DNA of 10,429 nucleotides from Dyella_B sp035486915 (GCF_035486915.1 NZ_DATHMR010000137.1:1-10429); one strand, 5' to 3'. Counted from the first letter of the stretch, positions 1-8,007 are shown. Translations and numbers: made by a program. Notes: a model not told the origin generated them from the letters alone.

Positions 1-492
1 AATGGACAAGCCGATATCGCAGGCGCTGCACCCGGCGCATCTATAACCGTCACCAGCTCAAACTTCAAAAATGGCCAAGCCATACCAGCCAGATTCACCT
101 GTGACGGCGCCAATGTATCGCCCGATATCCAATGGTCCGCACTGCCGACAGGAACAAAAAGTATCGCCATTGTCATGGACGACTCCGACACGCCAATGTC
201 TTTTACGCACTGGCTCGCTTATGACATTCCCGCAGGCACCCACGACATTCCGGAAGGCGCGTCTACACCGTCCATGCGGCTTGGTCATGCCGCGGAAGGT
301 GCCAACAATTTCGGCAATATCGGGTACGGCGGCCCCTGCCCGCCCCATGGAACGCATCATTACCATTTCCGGGTGTATGCGCTGGATGTAGACCTCGCCT
401 TGCCATCCGGACAGAGCAAGGAGCAACTCGCCAACGCCGTCAAAGGACACGTATTGGCCAAGGGTGCGATCTCCGGCGTATTCAGTCACTGA
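1..492 (+). CDS. YbhB/YbcL family Raf-kinase-inhibitor-like protein (PEBP), 5' truncated by window edge
   Basis: The reading frame is open from base 1 and ends at the TGA before 493, giving 163 residues with the start outside the window. The visible part carries the hallmarks of the bacterial phosphatidylethanolamine-binding protein fold: an N-terminal strand with IPARFTCDG and NVSPDIQW, then a DDSDTP...FTHWLAYDIP segment (the anion-site region), then YGGPCPPHGTHHYHFRVYALD, which matches the family's GPxPPxGxHxYxFxxYALD signature. The C-terminus (QLANAVKGHVLAKGAISGVFSH) is the usual family ending. Known bacterial members are small, often periplasmic, and their ligand is generally unknown. Whether this one has a signal peptide cannot be seen. 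An internal ATG at 175 would cut the fold in half and is not the start. An AraC regulator follows after 65 bases on the same strand. Confidence 0.9.
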   Translation, partial: NGQADIAGAAPGASITVTSSNFKNGQAIPARFTCDGANVSPDIQWSALPTGTKSIAIVMDDSDTPMSFTHWLAYDIPAGTHDIPEGASTPSMRLGHAAEGANNFGNIGYGGPCPPHGTHHYHFRVYALDVDLALPSGQSKEQLANAVKGHVLAKGAISGVFSH

Positions 493-543
493 GCAATTTC
501 TGTCAGGCATCGCCGCAAGTACGCATCTACGCTTGCGATGGCC

Positions 544-550
544 AAGGAGA
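544..550 (+). promoter_or_regulatory. Shine-Dalgarno site deciding a TTG start
   Basis: AAGGAGA lies 7 bases before the TTG at 558. The next in-frame ATG (564) would be 13 bases from it, which is too far. This supports a TTG initiation codon for the AraC-family gene. Confidence 0.6.
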
Positions 551-557
551 CACCTCA

Positions 558-1442
558 TTGACGATGCGATCTACCGATGCTTATCGACATCGATTTCAGA
601 AAACACTGGAATACATCGACACACATCTTTCGGAAGATGTGAGCCTGGATCGCCTCAGTCAGATCGCTGCCTTCTCGAAGCATCATTTTCTAAGGCAGTT
701 TTCAGAACTCTTCGGTATGGGCGTCTACAAATACGTTCAACTTAATCGTTTGAAGCGCGCCTCATATCGTCTTGCGTTCCGCCACGATCAATCGGTGATT
801 TACATTGCGCTGGAAAGCGGTTACGACAATCCCGAATCGTTTGCGCGGGCCTTCAAGAAAAGCACCGGGCAAACACCGACGGAGTTTCGACGTCAGCCGC
901 AGTGGACTTCTTGGCAAGAAACCTGCGATGTATTGGCTGATCTAAGGAAAACTCATATGAAAATGATCCATCGACTTCAGGATGTGAAAATTGTCGACTT
1001 CAAGGCCACCGACGTCGGCGCACTTGAACATCGAGGCGATCCGGCACTGATCGGCGACTCCATCGCGCAATTCATTGCGTGGCGAAAGCACAACCATCTT
1101 CATCCTACGCAGAGCGCGACATTCAACATCCTTTACGATGATCCCGACGAAGCCGATCCTGCTGGGTTTCGGCTGGATCTGTGCGCGGCTGTCGATCGGG
1201 AAACGGATGACGAACGTTATGGCGTCATCCGCAAGACCATCCCTGCAGGCCGATGCGCGGTGTTGCGTCACATCGGATCAGACGACAACCTCGGCCAATC
1301 CCTTTCTTTCCTCTACAAGGAATGGTTGCCGCAGAGCGGCGAAGAACCACGCGACTTTCCACTTTTCCTTCAACGCATTCATTTCTATCCGGATGTGCCC
1401 GAGAACGAAATGATTCTGGATGTGTATCTTCCGCTCAAGTAA
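558..1442 (+). CDS. AraC-family transcriptional regulator with GyrI-like effector domain
   Basis: This 294-residue protein has an N-terminal DNA-binding domain and a C-terminal small-molecule domain. Residues about 10-112 form the double helix-turn-helix of the AraC/XylS family: the first HTH is around 28-48 (SLDRLSQIAAFSKHHFLRQF), and the second ends in the family signature GYDNPESFARAFKKSTGQTP at 88-107. Residues about 138-294 fit the GyrI-like/effector-binding domain (VKIVDFKATDVGALEHRG near the start, the IPAGRCAVLRHIGS strand, and the DVYLPLK end). The layout matches the Rob/SbmC-like class, in which the C-terminal domain binds hydrophobic or cationic compounds. The start is TTG at 558, chosen from the SD at 544-550; ATG at 564 would remove two residues. 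It may control the adjacent PEBP gene or itself, but no operator is visible. Its target and ligand are unknown. Confidence 0.92.
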   Translation: MTMRSTDAYRHRFQKTLEYIDTHLSEDVSLDRLSQIAAFSKHHFLRQFSELFGMGVYKYVQLNRLKRASYRLAFRHDQSVIYIALESGYDNPESFARAFKKSTGQTPTEFRRQPQWTSWQETCDVLADLRKTHMKMIHRLQDVKIVDFKATDVGALEHRGDPALIGDSIAQFIAWRKHNHLHPTQSATFNILYDDPDEADPAGFRLDLCAAVDRETDDERYGVIRKTIPAGRCAVLRHIGSDDNLGQSLSFLYKEWLPQSGEEPRDFPLFLQRIHFYPDVPENEMILDVYLPLK

Positions 1443-1461
1443 TTCACACGGACAACGCTAG

Positions 1462-1483
1462 GCGAGCCATGACGATGGCTCGC
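1462..1483. terminator. Perfect 9-bp hairpin between convergent genes, no U-tract
   Basis: GCGAGCCAT at 1462-1470 is the exact reverse complement of ATGGCTCGC at 1475-1483, with a 4-base loop. It lies 20 bases after the AraC-family stop and before the 3' end of the convergent DUF302 gene. Neither side is followed by a T-run, so it is at best a weak or Rho-assisted terminator or an mRNA 3'-end structure. The rest of 1443-1574 shows nothing recognisable. Confidence 0.35.
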
Positions 1484-1574
1484 GCAGCCACGGCAACGTA
1501 TCCTCGACCGCTCGGTCTGCCCATTTGCGTGACGAGTAAGCCTCAAGTAAGTCAACTAAATAGCCGCAGGCGTG

Positions 1575-1988
1575 CTAAGCGCTCAATGCGCCCGCAATCA
1601 GACGCTCCACCGGCGCAATATTCGCCAGCAATTCGTTCGGCAATGCGTGGCGCTGAATGATGTATTCGGCAGAGTTGATGAACACATCCACATGCCCGGG
1701 CACGGACTCCGAAATCAGAATCTTCAGCGGCAGATCGATACCCGCTTCCGGATTTGCCAGCATGAGCGGAGTACCGCCCTTCGGGTTGCCAAAAAGAATC
1801 AATACGGTCGAAGGCATGGGCAGACCCACTGCCTTCGCTTCGGCTCGCTGGTCGATGGTGGCGAAGACCTTGATGCTGTGATCTTTCAAAGCCGCCAGCA
1901 GTCGCTGCACCGTGTCATCGAACGTATATGGGCTTTTGAAACTCAAAACCCCCGTGGATTGTTTCGCACCTGAATCGGAAATGGTCAT
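1575..1988 (-). CDS. DUF302 domain protein
   Basis: The protein is 137 residues from ATG at 1988 and ends in TAG at 1575. It resembles the DUF302 family, small alpha/beta proteins of unknown function. Family-like segments are the opening strand and helix (SFKSPYTFDDTVQRLLAALKDHSIKVFATIDQRAEA), a TVLILFGNPKGGTPLMLANPEAGIDLPLKILI core, and a terminal helix. There is no signal peptide, so it should be cytoplasmic. A TTG at 1997 overlaps the TGA of the upstream gene and would add three residues. I prefer ATG at 1988 because the only SD-like bases (GAG at 2002-2000) lie 11 bases from it but just 2 from the TTG. Either way it is almost certainly co-transcribed with the upstream exported protein. 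The family assignment is good, but no function can be given. Confidence 0.82.
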   Translation of the reverse strand: MTISDSGAKQSTGVLSFKSPYTFDDTVQRLLAALKDHSIKVFATIDQRAEAKAVGLPMPSTVLILFGNPKGGTPLMLANPEAGIDLPLKILISESVPGHVDVFINSAEYIIQRHALPNELLANIAPVERLIAGALSA

Positions 1989-1993
1989 GGCGA

Positions 1994-2665
1994 TCAATGC
2001 TCGGATTTATCGATGTGATCGGCATGCATGCGCCGGATTCGAACGATGGTACCACCGTCATAGGTCACCACGAAGGTTGAGCCTTCGTGCGTTTGGCTTT
2101 CAATCTGAACGGGCTCTTCTGTCCTGGCGGCTTGCAACTCGTCTTTGTTCATCGCTGCAAGTTGCCCGCTGGGAATAAGCACCATCGGCGGGCTGAAAGG
2201 CTCGAAACTGCTGTAGTGCTCGCCACAATTATCGCAGCCTGCTGAAAAAGCCTCGGGAAGGTGTTTCACCCAGATCCAGTATTTGTTTTCGTGCTGAATC
2301 TGGATGCGATTGTCGCTGTTTCTCACCGCGGTCTTCGCACCATCGGCATTCCACACGCGCACGATGCTGGCCGTGGCGCAATCGGCCGTCGCGCATTCCT
2401 GCACGACAAGATAGTCGGTATCCGCCAGATGGACCGGCTCGACACTGAGAACGTCGTCCTTGACCAATGCCTGCGAGGGAAAAACAACGGACGGAATCCG
2501 CGGATCAGTTTTGAAATCGCCAGAGATGAGATAACCGCCATGATGGGATGTATAAGCGGGCGCCGTAACAGTGACCGGAGTCAGCGTCTTCTGCGCCATC
2601 GCAGAAAAGCTGACAAAACAGAAACCCAGCATCGCCCAAGCGCGCAAAGCCGACACTCCTTTCAT
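1994..2665 (-). CDS. Exported cysteine-containing protein of unknown function
   Basis: This is a 223-residue protein starting at ATG 2665, supported by GGAGG five bases upstream. The frame is open further up (to 2740), but that part lacks an SD, and the chosen start gives a clean signal peptide: MKGVSALRAW, a hydrophobic run, and an AMAQ cleavage site near residue 25. The mature N-terminus reads TLTPVTVTAPAY, which resembles a TonB box, but no plug or barrel follows. It has two cysteine groups: QECATADCATA, and AGCDNCGEHY with a CxxC. These could form disulphides or bind metal in the periplasm. The end is basic and histidine-rich (RIRRMHADHIDKSEH). I do not recognise the family. The DUF302 gene follows with a 5-base gap, so the two form a likely operon. 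Confidence 0.75.
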   Translation of the reverse strand: MKGVSALRAWAMLGFCFVSFSAMAQKTLTPVTVTAPAYTSHHGGYLISGDFKTDPRIPSVVFPSQALVKDDVLSVEPVHLADTDYLVVQECATADCATASIVRVWNADGAKTAVRNSDNRIQIQHENKYWIWVKHLPEAFSAGCDNCGEHYSSFEPFSPPMVLIPSGQLAAMNKDELQAARTEEPVQIESQTHEGSTFVVTYDGGTIVRIRRMHADHIDKSEH

Positions 2666-2914
2666 GACCGCCTCCAGGTCGAACATCATCACAAACGAGC
2701 TGCGCTGAAAAACGCCTCCTCGCGGCCGGAGTTTACACAAGGACGCTCGGCATCGCGTGCATCACGTTGTCTCACATCGGCGGTCGGCGTATAACTCGGC
2801 CGAGCACCTTGCCGACGGTAGGTGTGGGATCGCATCCAGGGGGCGGATAGCACCGTCGTGCTCCGCTAGTGCGGCTATACCTCCACTGAAGTTCCGATGT
2901 TGGGGAGCCACTCC
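2666..2914. other. Intergenic region between divergent genes
   Basis: This 249-base region should contain the promoters of the exported protein (minus) and the membrane protein (plus). It contains a perfect 10-bp palindrome CTCGGCCGAG at 2795-2804. A TATACC at 2876-2881 could be a -10 for the plus gene, but no convincing -35 stands in front of it. A long minus-strand frame overlaps here but has no coding character. Confidence 0.3.
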
Positions 2915-3316
2915 ATGACCATCGAACGGCGTCTTTCCTATCTGCGTATCGCCCTCACGATTTTCGGCATCATCCTGTGTTTTGGCGTGTATCCGCTGAT
3001 GTTGCTGTGGCCCTCGGGCTGGACCTGGCACGTCGGCCATTCCGACTATCCGATGATGATCGTTGGCATCTACGCCACACTCGGCGTCTTTCTGATGTTG
3101 GCTGCGCGCGATCCGATGGAGAATCTGAGCCTGATCTGGTTCACGATCTGGTCGAGCCTGGTGCACGCGCTGATCATGATCTATCAGGCACTGGCCGATG
3201 TCGGACAGCACGGACATCTGATGGGTGATGTCCCTGCATTGCTCCTCATTGCCGTCGTGCTCGCTGTACTCACGCCACGCAACAGACGTGTAGTCGGCGT
3301 TTCCTCGATCGCATGA
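2915..3316 (+). CDS. Four-helix inner-membrane protein, DUF6632-like
   Basis: The protein is 133 residues from ATG 2915. The start is supported by GGGGAG at 2902-2907, seven bases upstream; an earlier in-frame ATG at 2897 lies before that site and is rejected. Four hydrophobic helices are visible at about residues 10-32, 46-64, 71-93 and 106-120. The short loops include WPSGWTWHVGHSDYP and the AARDPMENLSLIWFTIWSSLVHALIMIYQAL segment. The layout and the xxRDPxxNxSLIxFTIWSSxVHxxxM style match the uncharacterised family I know as DUF6632. The tail (TPRNRRVVG) is positively charged and probably cytoplasmic. No catalytic motif is seen and no function is known to me. The amidohydrolase follows 73 bases downstream on the same strand and may be co-transcribed. 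Confidence 0.8.
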   Translation: MTIERRLSYLRIALTIFGIILCFGVYPLMLLWPSGWTWHVGHSDYPMMIVGIYATLGVFLMLAARDPMENLSLIWFTIWSSLVHALIMIYQALADVGQHGHLMGDVPALLLIAVVLAVLTPRNRRVVGVSSIA

Positions 3317-3389
3317 AGAAAGTGACACTAGATGAGCCAAACGGTGTTAAAAATAGCGCCGGTCAACAACGATAGCGTGAGGGAACAAC

Positions 3390-4706
3390 ATGTCGATGCG
3401 CAAACGGCGGAGCCTTGCGGCCGCCCTGTTCTGCTGTGCCCTGTTTACTGTGAGCGCCGTTGCCGAAGCCGTCGACAAACCAGCCGATCACCCGTGGTTA
3501 CTCAAAGCCGATCGCGTCTTCGATGCGCGCAGCGAGCAAACGCATACCGGCTGGGTCGTACTCGTTGAAGGTGACAAGATCGCGGCCGTTGGACCTGCTG
3601 CGCAAGTCAATGCACCCCCAGGCACACAGACTATCGAACTTTCGGGGACGACACTGCTACCGGGCCTGATCGATGCGCACTCGCATATTTTTCTCCACCC
3701 GTACAACGAAACGTTGTGGAACGACCAGGTACTGAAGGAATCGCAGGCTTATCGCACCATCGAAGCGGTGCAGCACGTGCACGACACATTGATGGCTGGC
3801 TTTACCGCCCTGCGTGATCTGGGTACCGAAGGCGCGGGTTACGCCGATGTCGACGTGCAGCGCGCCATCAACGATGGCCTGATTCCCGGCCCACATATGT
3901 TTGTCGCCACGCGCGCCACCATCGCTGCGCACTGCTACGGACCGGGCCCGATGGGTTTCCGTACCGACATCGATCTGCCTCAAGGTGGCATCCCGGTCAG
4001 CGGCACCGCGGAGATGATCGACGCCGTGCGCGACCAGGCCGGTCACGGCGCAGACTGGATCAAGCTCTATGCCGACTACCACTGCGGCAAGAGCAGCGGC
4101 GCTGTGCCCACCTTCACGCAAGAAGAACTCAACGCAGGTGTGGAAGCCGCCCATTCTCTGGGCCTACCTGTCGCCGTGCATTCCACCACGCCCGAAGGCA
4201 TGCGCCGCGCCATCCTCGCCGGCGTGGACACCATCGAACATGCCTATGGCGGCACACGCGACGTGTTCGCGTTGATGAAACAGCACAACGTCGCTTACAT
4301 GCCCACACTCGAAGCGGAAGCTGCCTATTCCGAATACTTCAAAGGCTGGAAACCAGGCCAACCGCCCACCGCAGACATGCAGCAGGCTGCAAACGCATTC
4401 AAGCTCGCCATGCAGGCCGGCGTCACGATTGGCTGCGGCAGCGACGTGGGCGTGTTTACGCACGGCACAAATTACAAGGAACTGGAATGGATGGTGCGCG
4501 ACGGCATGTCACCCTCACGCGCATTATTGGCTGCTACTGCCGTGGACGCGAAAATTCTTCGGCAACAAGATGTGTTCGGCCAGCTAAAGGCTGGACTCGA
4601 TGCCGACATCATCGCCGTGCATGGCGATCCCACGACGGACATCAGCGCCATTGAAAACGTGCCGTTCGTGATGAAAGGCGGGGTAATCTACAAGCAGTCG
4701 CAATGA
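3390..4706 (+). CDS. Exported metal-dependent amidohydrolase (dipeptidase/prolidase-like)
   Basis: This 438-residue protein starts at ATG 3390 with GAGGGA five bases upstream. Residues 1 to about 25-27 form a signal peptide (RKRR, hydrophobic run, SAVAEA), so it probably acts in the periplasm. The rest is an amidohydrolase-superfamily TIM barrel with the full metal-site set. These are H97 and H99 in DAHSH, K225 in DWIKLYAD (the expected carboxylated lysine), H264 in VAVHSTT, H284 in TIEHAYGG and D352 in CGSDVG. The flanking beta-sandwich carries the usual LVEGDKIAAVG and ADIIAVHGDP...VPFVMKGGVIYK. Within the superfamily this pattern suits the zinc Xaa-Pro or Xaa-Arg dipeptidase-like group (imidazolonepropionase-like in many annotations). 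The exact substrate cannot be read from sequence. It converges on a TonB-dependent receptor gene. Confidence 0.92.
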   Translation: MSMRKRRSLAAALFCCALFTVSAVAEAVDKPADHPWLLKADRVFDARSEQTHTGWVVLVEGDKIAAVGPAAQVNAPPGTQTIELSGTTLLPGLIDAHSHIFLHPYNETLWNDQVLKESQAYRTIEAVQHVHDTLMAGFTALRDLGTEGAGYADVDVQRAINDGLIPGPHMFVATRATIAAHCYGPGPMGFRTDIDLPQGGIPVSGTAEMIDAVRDQAGHGADWIKLYADYHCGKSSGAVPTFTQEELNAGVEAAHSLGLPVAVHSTTPEGMRRAILAGVDTIEHAYGGTRDVFALMKQHNVAYMPTLEAEAAYSEYFKGWKPGQPPTADMQQAANAFKLAMQAGVTIGCGSDVGVFTHGTNYKELEWMVRDGMSPSRALLAATAVDAKILRQQDVFGQLKAGLDADIIAVHGDPTTDISAIENVPFVMKGGVIYKQSQ

Positions 4707-4750
4707 AGAAAATTCAGCGTTATTCGTGGTGCAATCATCGTCACAAAACA

Positions 4751-4781
4751 ACAAAGGGCGCGAATGATTCGCGCCCTTTGT
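4751..4781 (-). terminator. Intrinsic terminator of the TonB-dependent receptor gene, possibly bidirectional
   Basis: ACAAAGGGCGCGAA (4751-4764) pairs perfectly with TTCGCGCCCTTTGT (4768-4781), giving 14 bp around a 3-base loop. On the minus strand the GC-rich core is followed by TTTGTTGTTTTGTG, a good U-rich tail, 50 bases after the receptor stop. On the plus strand the core is followed by only TTTGTGCTAT, so termination of the amidohydrolase transcript would be weaker. The hairpin sits almost midway between the two stops. Confidence 0.85.
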
Positions 4782-4830
4782 GCTATACGTCGCTTGACAA
4801 CAAGCTGCCAGCGTCGAATAACGAGTACGG

Positions 4831-7800
4831 TTAGAAAAACTTCTGCTCGTATTTAAGGTAAATGACGCGGCCAATATCGTATTGCGGGTTGTACGGATAG
4901 TCGCTGTAGCCATCTGTTCCGGTGGGGCCTAGGGGACCTGCCACGCTATATACACCGGAGTATGAGAGCGGCGCCCTCCGATTGAAGATATCGGTAGAGC
5001 CCAGTGCGATCCGTCCGCCCCATGGCGCCTGCCAACTCAACTGCAAATCGTTGAAAGCCACACCACCCTGCACATTCAATCCATTAGGCGAGTTTGCCAA
5101 GTCCTTGTTGGGATTGTTGCAAGGGACGAATTGATCTATGGCCGGGTTGGGGGCGATGCACGGCTCCGACAGCGACGAGTAGTAACGGATCGTCCACGTT
5201 GCACCGAAGTGTTTGTAACTCCAATTCAAGTTGACCTTGGATCGGAAGCGCCACAGTGGCCCGAGTACCGTATCGTACGAACCCAGCGTGTTGGAGATGA
5301 TGGGGCCGCCGGGTGTGGTTTGCTCCTTCACAGAATTGATATAGGTGCTCGTCGAATCAAGCTTGAACAGGCCGACAGGCGTCTCGGGGAACAGATAGCT
5401 TAAACTCAGATCTTCGCCGCGTTCTTCGACGGAACCTTGGTTCACCAGCGTCTGAACAAGATTGATCACCTGTCCATTGAATGGGCCACCTGCCTGCGAA
5501 CGCTGGAATTGGTCGCACTGCTGCGTCTCGCCGAGCTGATAGCAATTGTCCAGAATGCTGCTAGCCGTCGGTAACGTAATGACGTTGTCGATCCTGATGC
5601 GGTACCAATCCACTGTCGCATTAAAGCCGGTGAGATAGTGCGGGCTATAGACAATGCCCGCGGTGTAGCTCTTGGATGTTTCTGGTTTCAGATTGGGATT
5701 GGCGCCGGTGAAAAACGGCGTGGTACTGGTCTGATCGGGCTGCGGAATGGGGGAGCCATTGGGAATGAGTTGCGTAAAGCCAGGGCCGACGCCCGGCAGT
5801 CCAGCGAACCCATTCAGACAACGCTGCTTGACGACAGGATTGCCTGTCAAGCCAAAGTTGATGTCGCAGGGATCGGTATAGTTTGTGAAACTCTGCAACG
5901 CGCCGCCATAGAGATTGGCGATAGCGGGGGCACGAAAACCCGTGCCATAGCTGGCACGAACCAACACGTCGTCGATCGGCTGCCACGACAACTTGAATTG
6001 GTTGTTGTTGGTATTGCCGAAGTTGGTGTAGTGCGAAAAGCGATGGGCGAGGTCGACATCCAGCAGTTGCGCACCCGGCATATCCTTCAGAACGGGAATA
6101 TTCACCTCCGCGTACGCCTCGTTGAGGCCATAGGAGCCGCTTCCCGGGTTTTGCTGCAAATTGGTGTTGAGACCAAGCTGCGTATATTGATCTGGTGTGG
6201 CCGCGCCGGAAATATCGCGATGATCCGCGCCGACGGCAAACGTCACATCGCCGTTTCCCAAGGATTGCGGAAGCGTGAACATGTCACCCGACAAATTAAC
6301 GTCCAGTGTTTTTGTTTCACTAAAGGAACGCGTCCCGGCATAAATGTTCAGATAATTGATTTCAGCTGGCGTGATACCACCTGCACCGGAAAATGGATTG
6401 AGTGGTACACAACCGGCAATCACGTTACCCGCAGTACCGCATTCCACCACGCCGTTGGGTCCCATGAAGGAAGGTCCAACGGCCTGTGCAACATGAACCA
6501 TATTGAGATTGCCTGGTCCAAAACTCGATTGATCGTAGCGGTAGTCGCTGTAACCGGCGTCCCAATTAAACTCCCTCTCACCGAGCGAAAAATCGCCCTC
6601 CAGACCGAATCGCCAACCATATTGCTTGATTTTGTTGTAGGTAACGCGATTGGGATACTGCAGCGGCAACTCGAACTCAAGATTATTGCCAGGCAACGGG
6701 TTGTAATAGCTCTGCGAAGACAGCGTCGGAAAATAAACCGCCGGGAAAGTCCCGATGGGAAGCCCAAGCGCTTGCGCCAGGTGCGTACCATTCGCGGGCG
6801 TCAACGAGCTGAGTGGGTAACCGCTGGTACTCGTGCTGGAATTGTTGGTGTTGTATGTGCCGCTGACAGTCGCCGTGATGTGATCGGTGAGCTGATAGTC
6901 GCCTTTCAAGTAGTACGACCTGAGCCGGTTGTCTGGAATCAGTGATTCGAGATAAGCGGAGTTTTGGTAATCGTTGTTGAAATAAGGCGACGGATATTGA
7001 GAGCCGAATGTGTTGACGTGATAGTTGGCGATATCAAGTCCATTCTGGCCCATGTTGACGGTAATCGGGCCATTGGCTAGTTGCGGTAAGCTCACCGGCA
7101 AACCCGTCGCCGGATTGAGCGCCCCGGTGATGGTGCCGTAAGGCGATGGCACTGTCTGGCTTTGAGGATAATTCGGACCCAGACTGAAAAATCCGTATTT
7201 GCTGTAATCACGGTCGTTCGCCATCAGGCCATTGGTGTTTTGTGCCGTCACGTTGAACAAGAACGAGCCTCGCGAAAACTTCTTGCCCCCGGTGAGGCTG
7301 AATTGGCTGTTTTTGCCATCGTTCTGCGGCGAATACATGCTGTTGTAGGTGTCGACCTGCACACCATCGAAATCCTTTTTTGTGATGATGTTGACCACGC
7401 CAGCAATCGCATCGGAACCATAAATCGCCGATGCACCGTCTTGCAGTATTTCAATGTGATCGATGATCGAACTAGGGATGGTGCTTAAATCGGTTTCACC
7501 AAAAATATCCGTGGTCCAGCGCTGGCCATCGACCAGCACCAGAGTGCGCGGAGCACCGAGCCCGCGCAGGCTCACATACTGCCCCACGATGTTACCCAAA
7601 GCACTTTGGCTGCTGGTTCCCGATGAACCGACAGAGGAAACGTTCTGTAGAATCTGACCGACACTTACAAAGCCCTGTTGCTGAAGCGCTTGATGCGACA
7701 GTTCGGTCACGGGTTGCGCCGTTTCCACGTCGACGCTGCGAATAAGTGAGCCTGTGACAGTAATCGCCTGCAACGTGGCGGTTTTCTGCGTAGCCGGCGG

Positions 7801-8007
7801 ATTGCTCCCCGGCTGCGGCTGCGCCGGGGGTGGCTGCGTAGCTGAAGGTGTCGATGCAGTGGCTGGAGGAGTCGTCTGGGGGTTCGCTGTGGGGGACTGT
7901 TGTCCGGCAGTTGCGGTTTGTGCCACCGCTACCGTCGTCAACACACAGCTTCCTAGAGCTAATGCCATGCGTATGGCATTCGCCATCGTTTGATGTCGTG
8001 AGTTCAT
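4831..8007 (-). CDS. TonB-dependent outer-membrane receptor
   Basis: At 1058 residues this is at the long end for the family. The start at ATG 8007 has GGGAG eight bases upstream. Residues 1-30 form a signal peptide ending TTVAVAQ. Residues about 31-76 are a Pro/Thr/Gln/Ala-rich linker. The TonB box is TLQAITVTG (78-86). The plug domain covers about 95-215, with VSLRGLGAPRTLVLVDGQRW, STIPSSIIDHIEILQDGASA and IYGSDAIAGVVNIITKKDF. The remainder is beta-barrel, with typical pieces such as VRASYGTGFRAPAIANLYGG and NPNLKPETSKSYTAGIVYSP, and it ends in YEQKFF with the terminal aromatic expected for Bam-dependent insertion. It should import a substrate across the outer membrane using TonB-ExbBD energy. 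The substrate is unknown; siderophore, peptide or glycan are all possible. Convergence with an exported dipeptidase-like enzyme hints at peptides. Confidence 0.96.
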   Translation of the reverse strand: MNSRHQTMANAIRMALALGSCVLTTVAVAQTATAGQQSPTANPQTTPPATASTPSATQPPPAQPQPGSNPPATQKTATLQAITVTGSLIRSVDVETAQPVTELSHQALQQQGFVSVGQILQNVSSVGSSGTSSQSALGNIVGQYVSLRGLGAPRTLVLVDGQRWTTDIFGETDLSTIPSSIIDHIEILQDGASAIYGSDAIAGVVNIITKKDFDGVQVDTYNSMYSPQNDGKNSQFSLTGGKKFSRGSFLFNVTAQNTNGLMANDRDYSKYGFFSLGPNYPQSQTVPSPYGTITGALNPATGLPVSLPQLANGPITVNMGQNGLDIANYHVNTFGSQYPSPYFNNDYQNSAYLESLIPDNRLRSYYLKGDYQLTDHITATVSGTYNTNNSSTSTSGYPLSSLTPANGTHLAQALGLPIGTFPAVYFPTLSSQSYYNPLPGNNLEFELPLQYPNRVTYNKIKQYGWRFGLEGDFSLGEREFNWDAGYSDYRYDQSSFGPGNLNMVHVAQAVGPSFMGPNGVVECGTAGNVIAGCVPLNPFSGAGGITPAEINYLNIYAGTRSFSETKTLDVNLSGDMFTLPQSLGNGDVTFAVGADHRDISGAATPDQYTQLGLNTNLQQNPGSGSYGLNEAYAEVNIPVLKDMPGAQLLDVDLAHRFSHYTNFGNTNNNQFKLSWQPIDDVLVRASYGTGFRAPAIANLYGGALQSFTNYTDPCDINFGLTGNPVVKQRCLNGFAGLPGVGPGFTQLIPNGSPIPQPDQTSTTPFFTGANPNLKPETSKSYTAGIVYSPHYLTGFNATVDWYRIRIDNVITLPTASSILDNCYQLGETQQCDQFQRSQAGGPFNGQVINLVQTLVNQGSVEERGEDLSLSYLFPETPVGLFKLDSTSTYINSVKEQTTPGGPIISNTLGSYDTVLGPLWRFRSKVNLNWSYKHFGATWTIRYYSSLSEPCIAPNPAIDQFVPCNNPNKDLANSPNGLNVQGGVAFNDLQLSWQAPWGGRIALGSTDIFNRRAPLSYSGVYSVAGPLGPTGTDGYSDYPYNPQYDIGRVIYLKYEQKFF

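Noticed and set aside
2261..2794. 177-codon open frame on the plus strand
   Set aside because: It is antisense to the exported protein, which has a signal peptide and SD. The plus-strand product is a basic, low-order string typical of a shadow.
2795..2804. 10-bp palindrome CTCGGCCGAG
   Set aside because: A GC-rich 10-bp palindrome is common by chance in such DNA. No second copy or promoter alignment was found.
2762..3340. 192-codon open frame on the minus strand
   Set aside because: It overlaps the four-helix membrane protein on the plus strand, which has a good SD and a coherent hydrophobic pattern. The minus translation is rich in His, Gln, Arg and Asp without any domain-like structure.
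5638..6945. 435-codon open frame on the plus strand
   Set aside because: It lies wholly antisense to the TonB-dependent receptor, whose frame has clear plug and barrel motifs. The plus-strand translation has no recognisable domain and is explained as a shadow of biased codon use.
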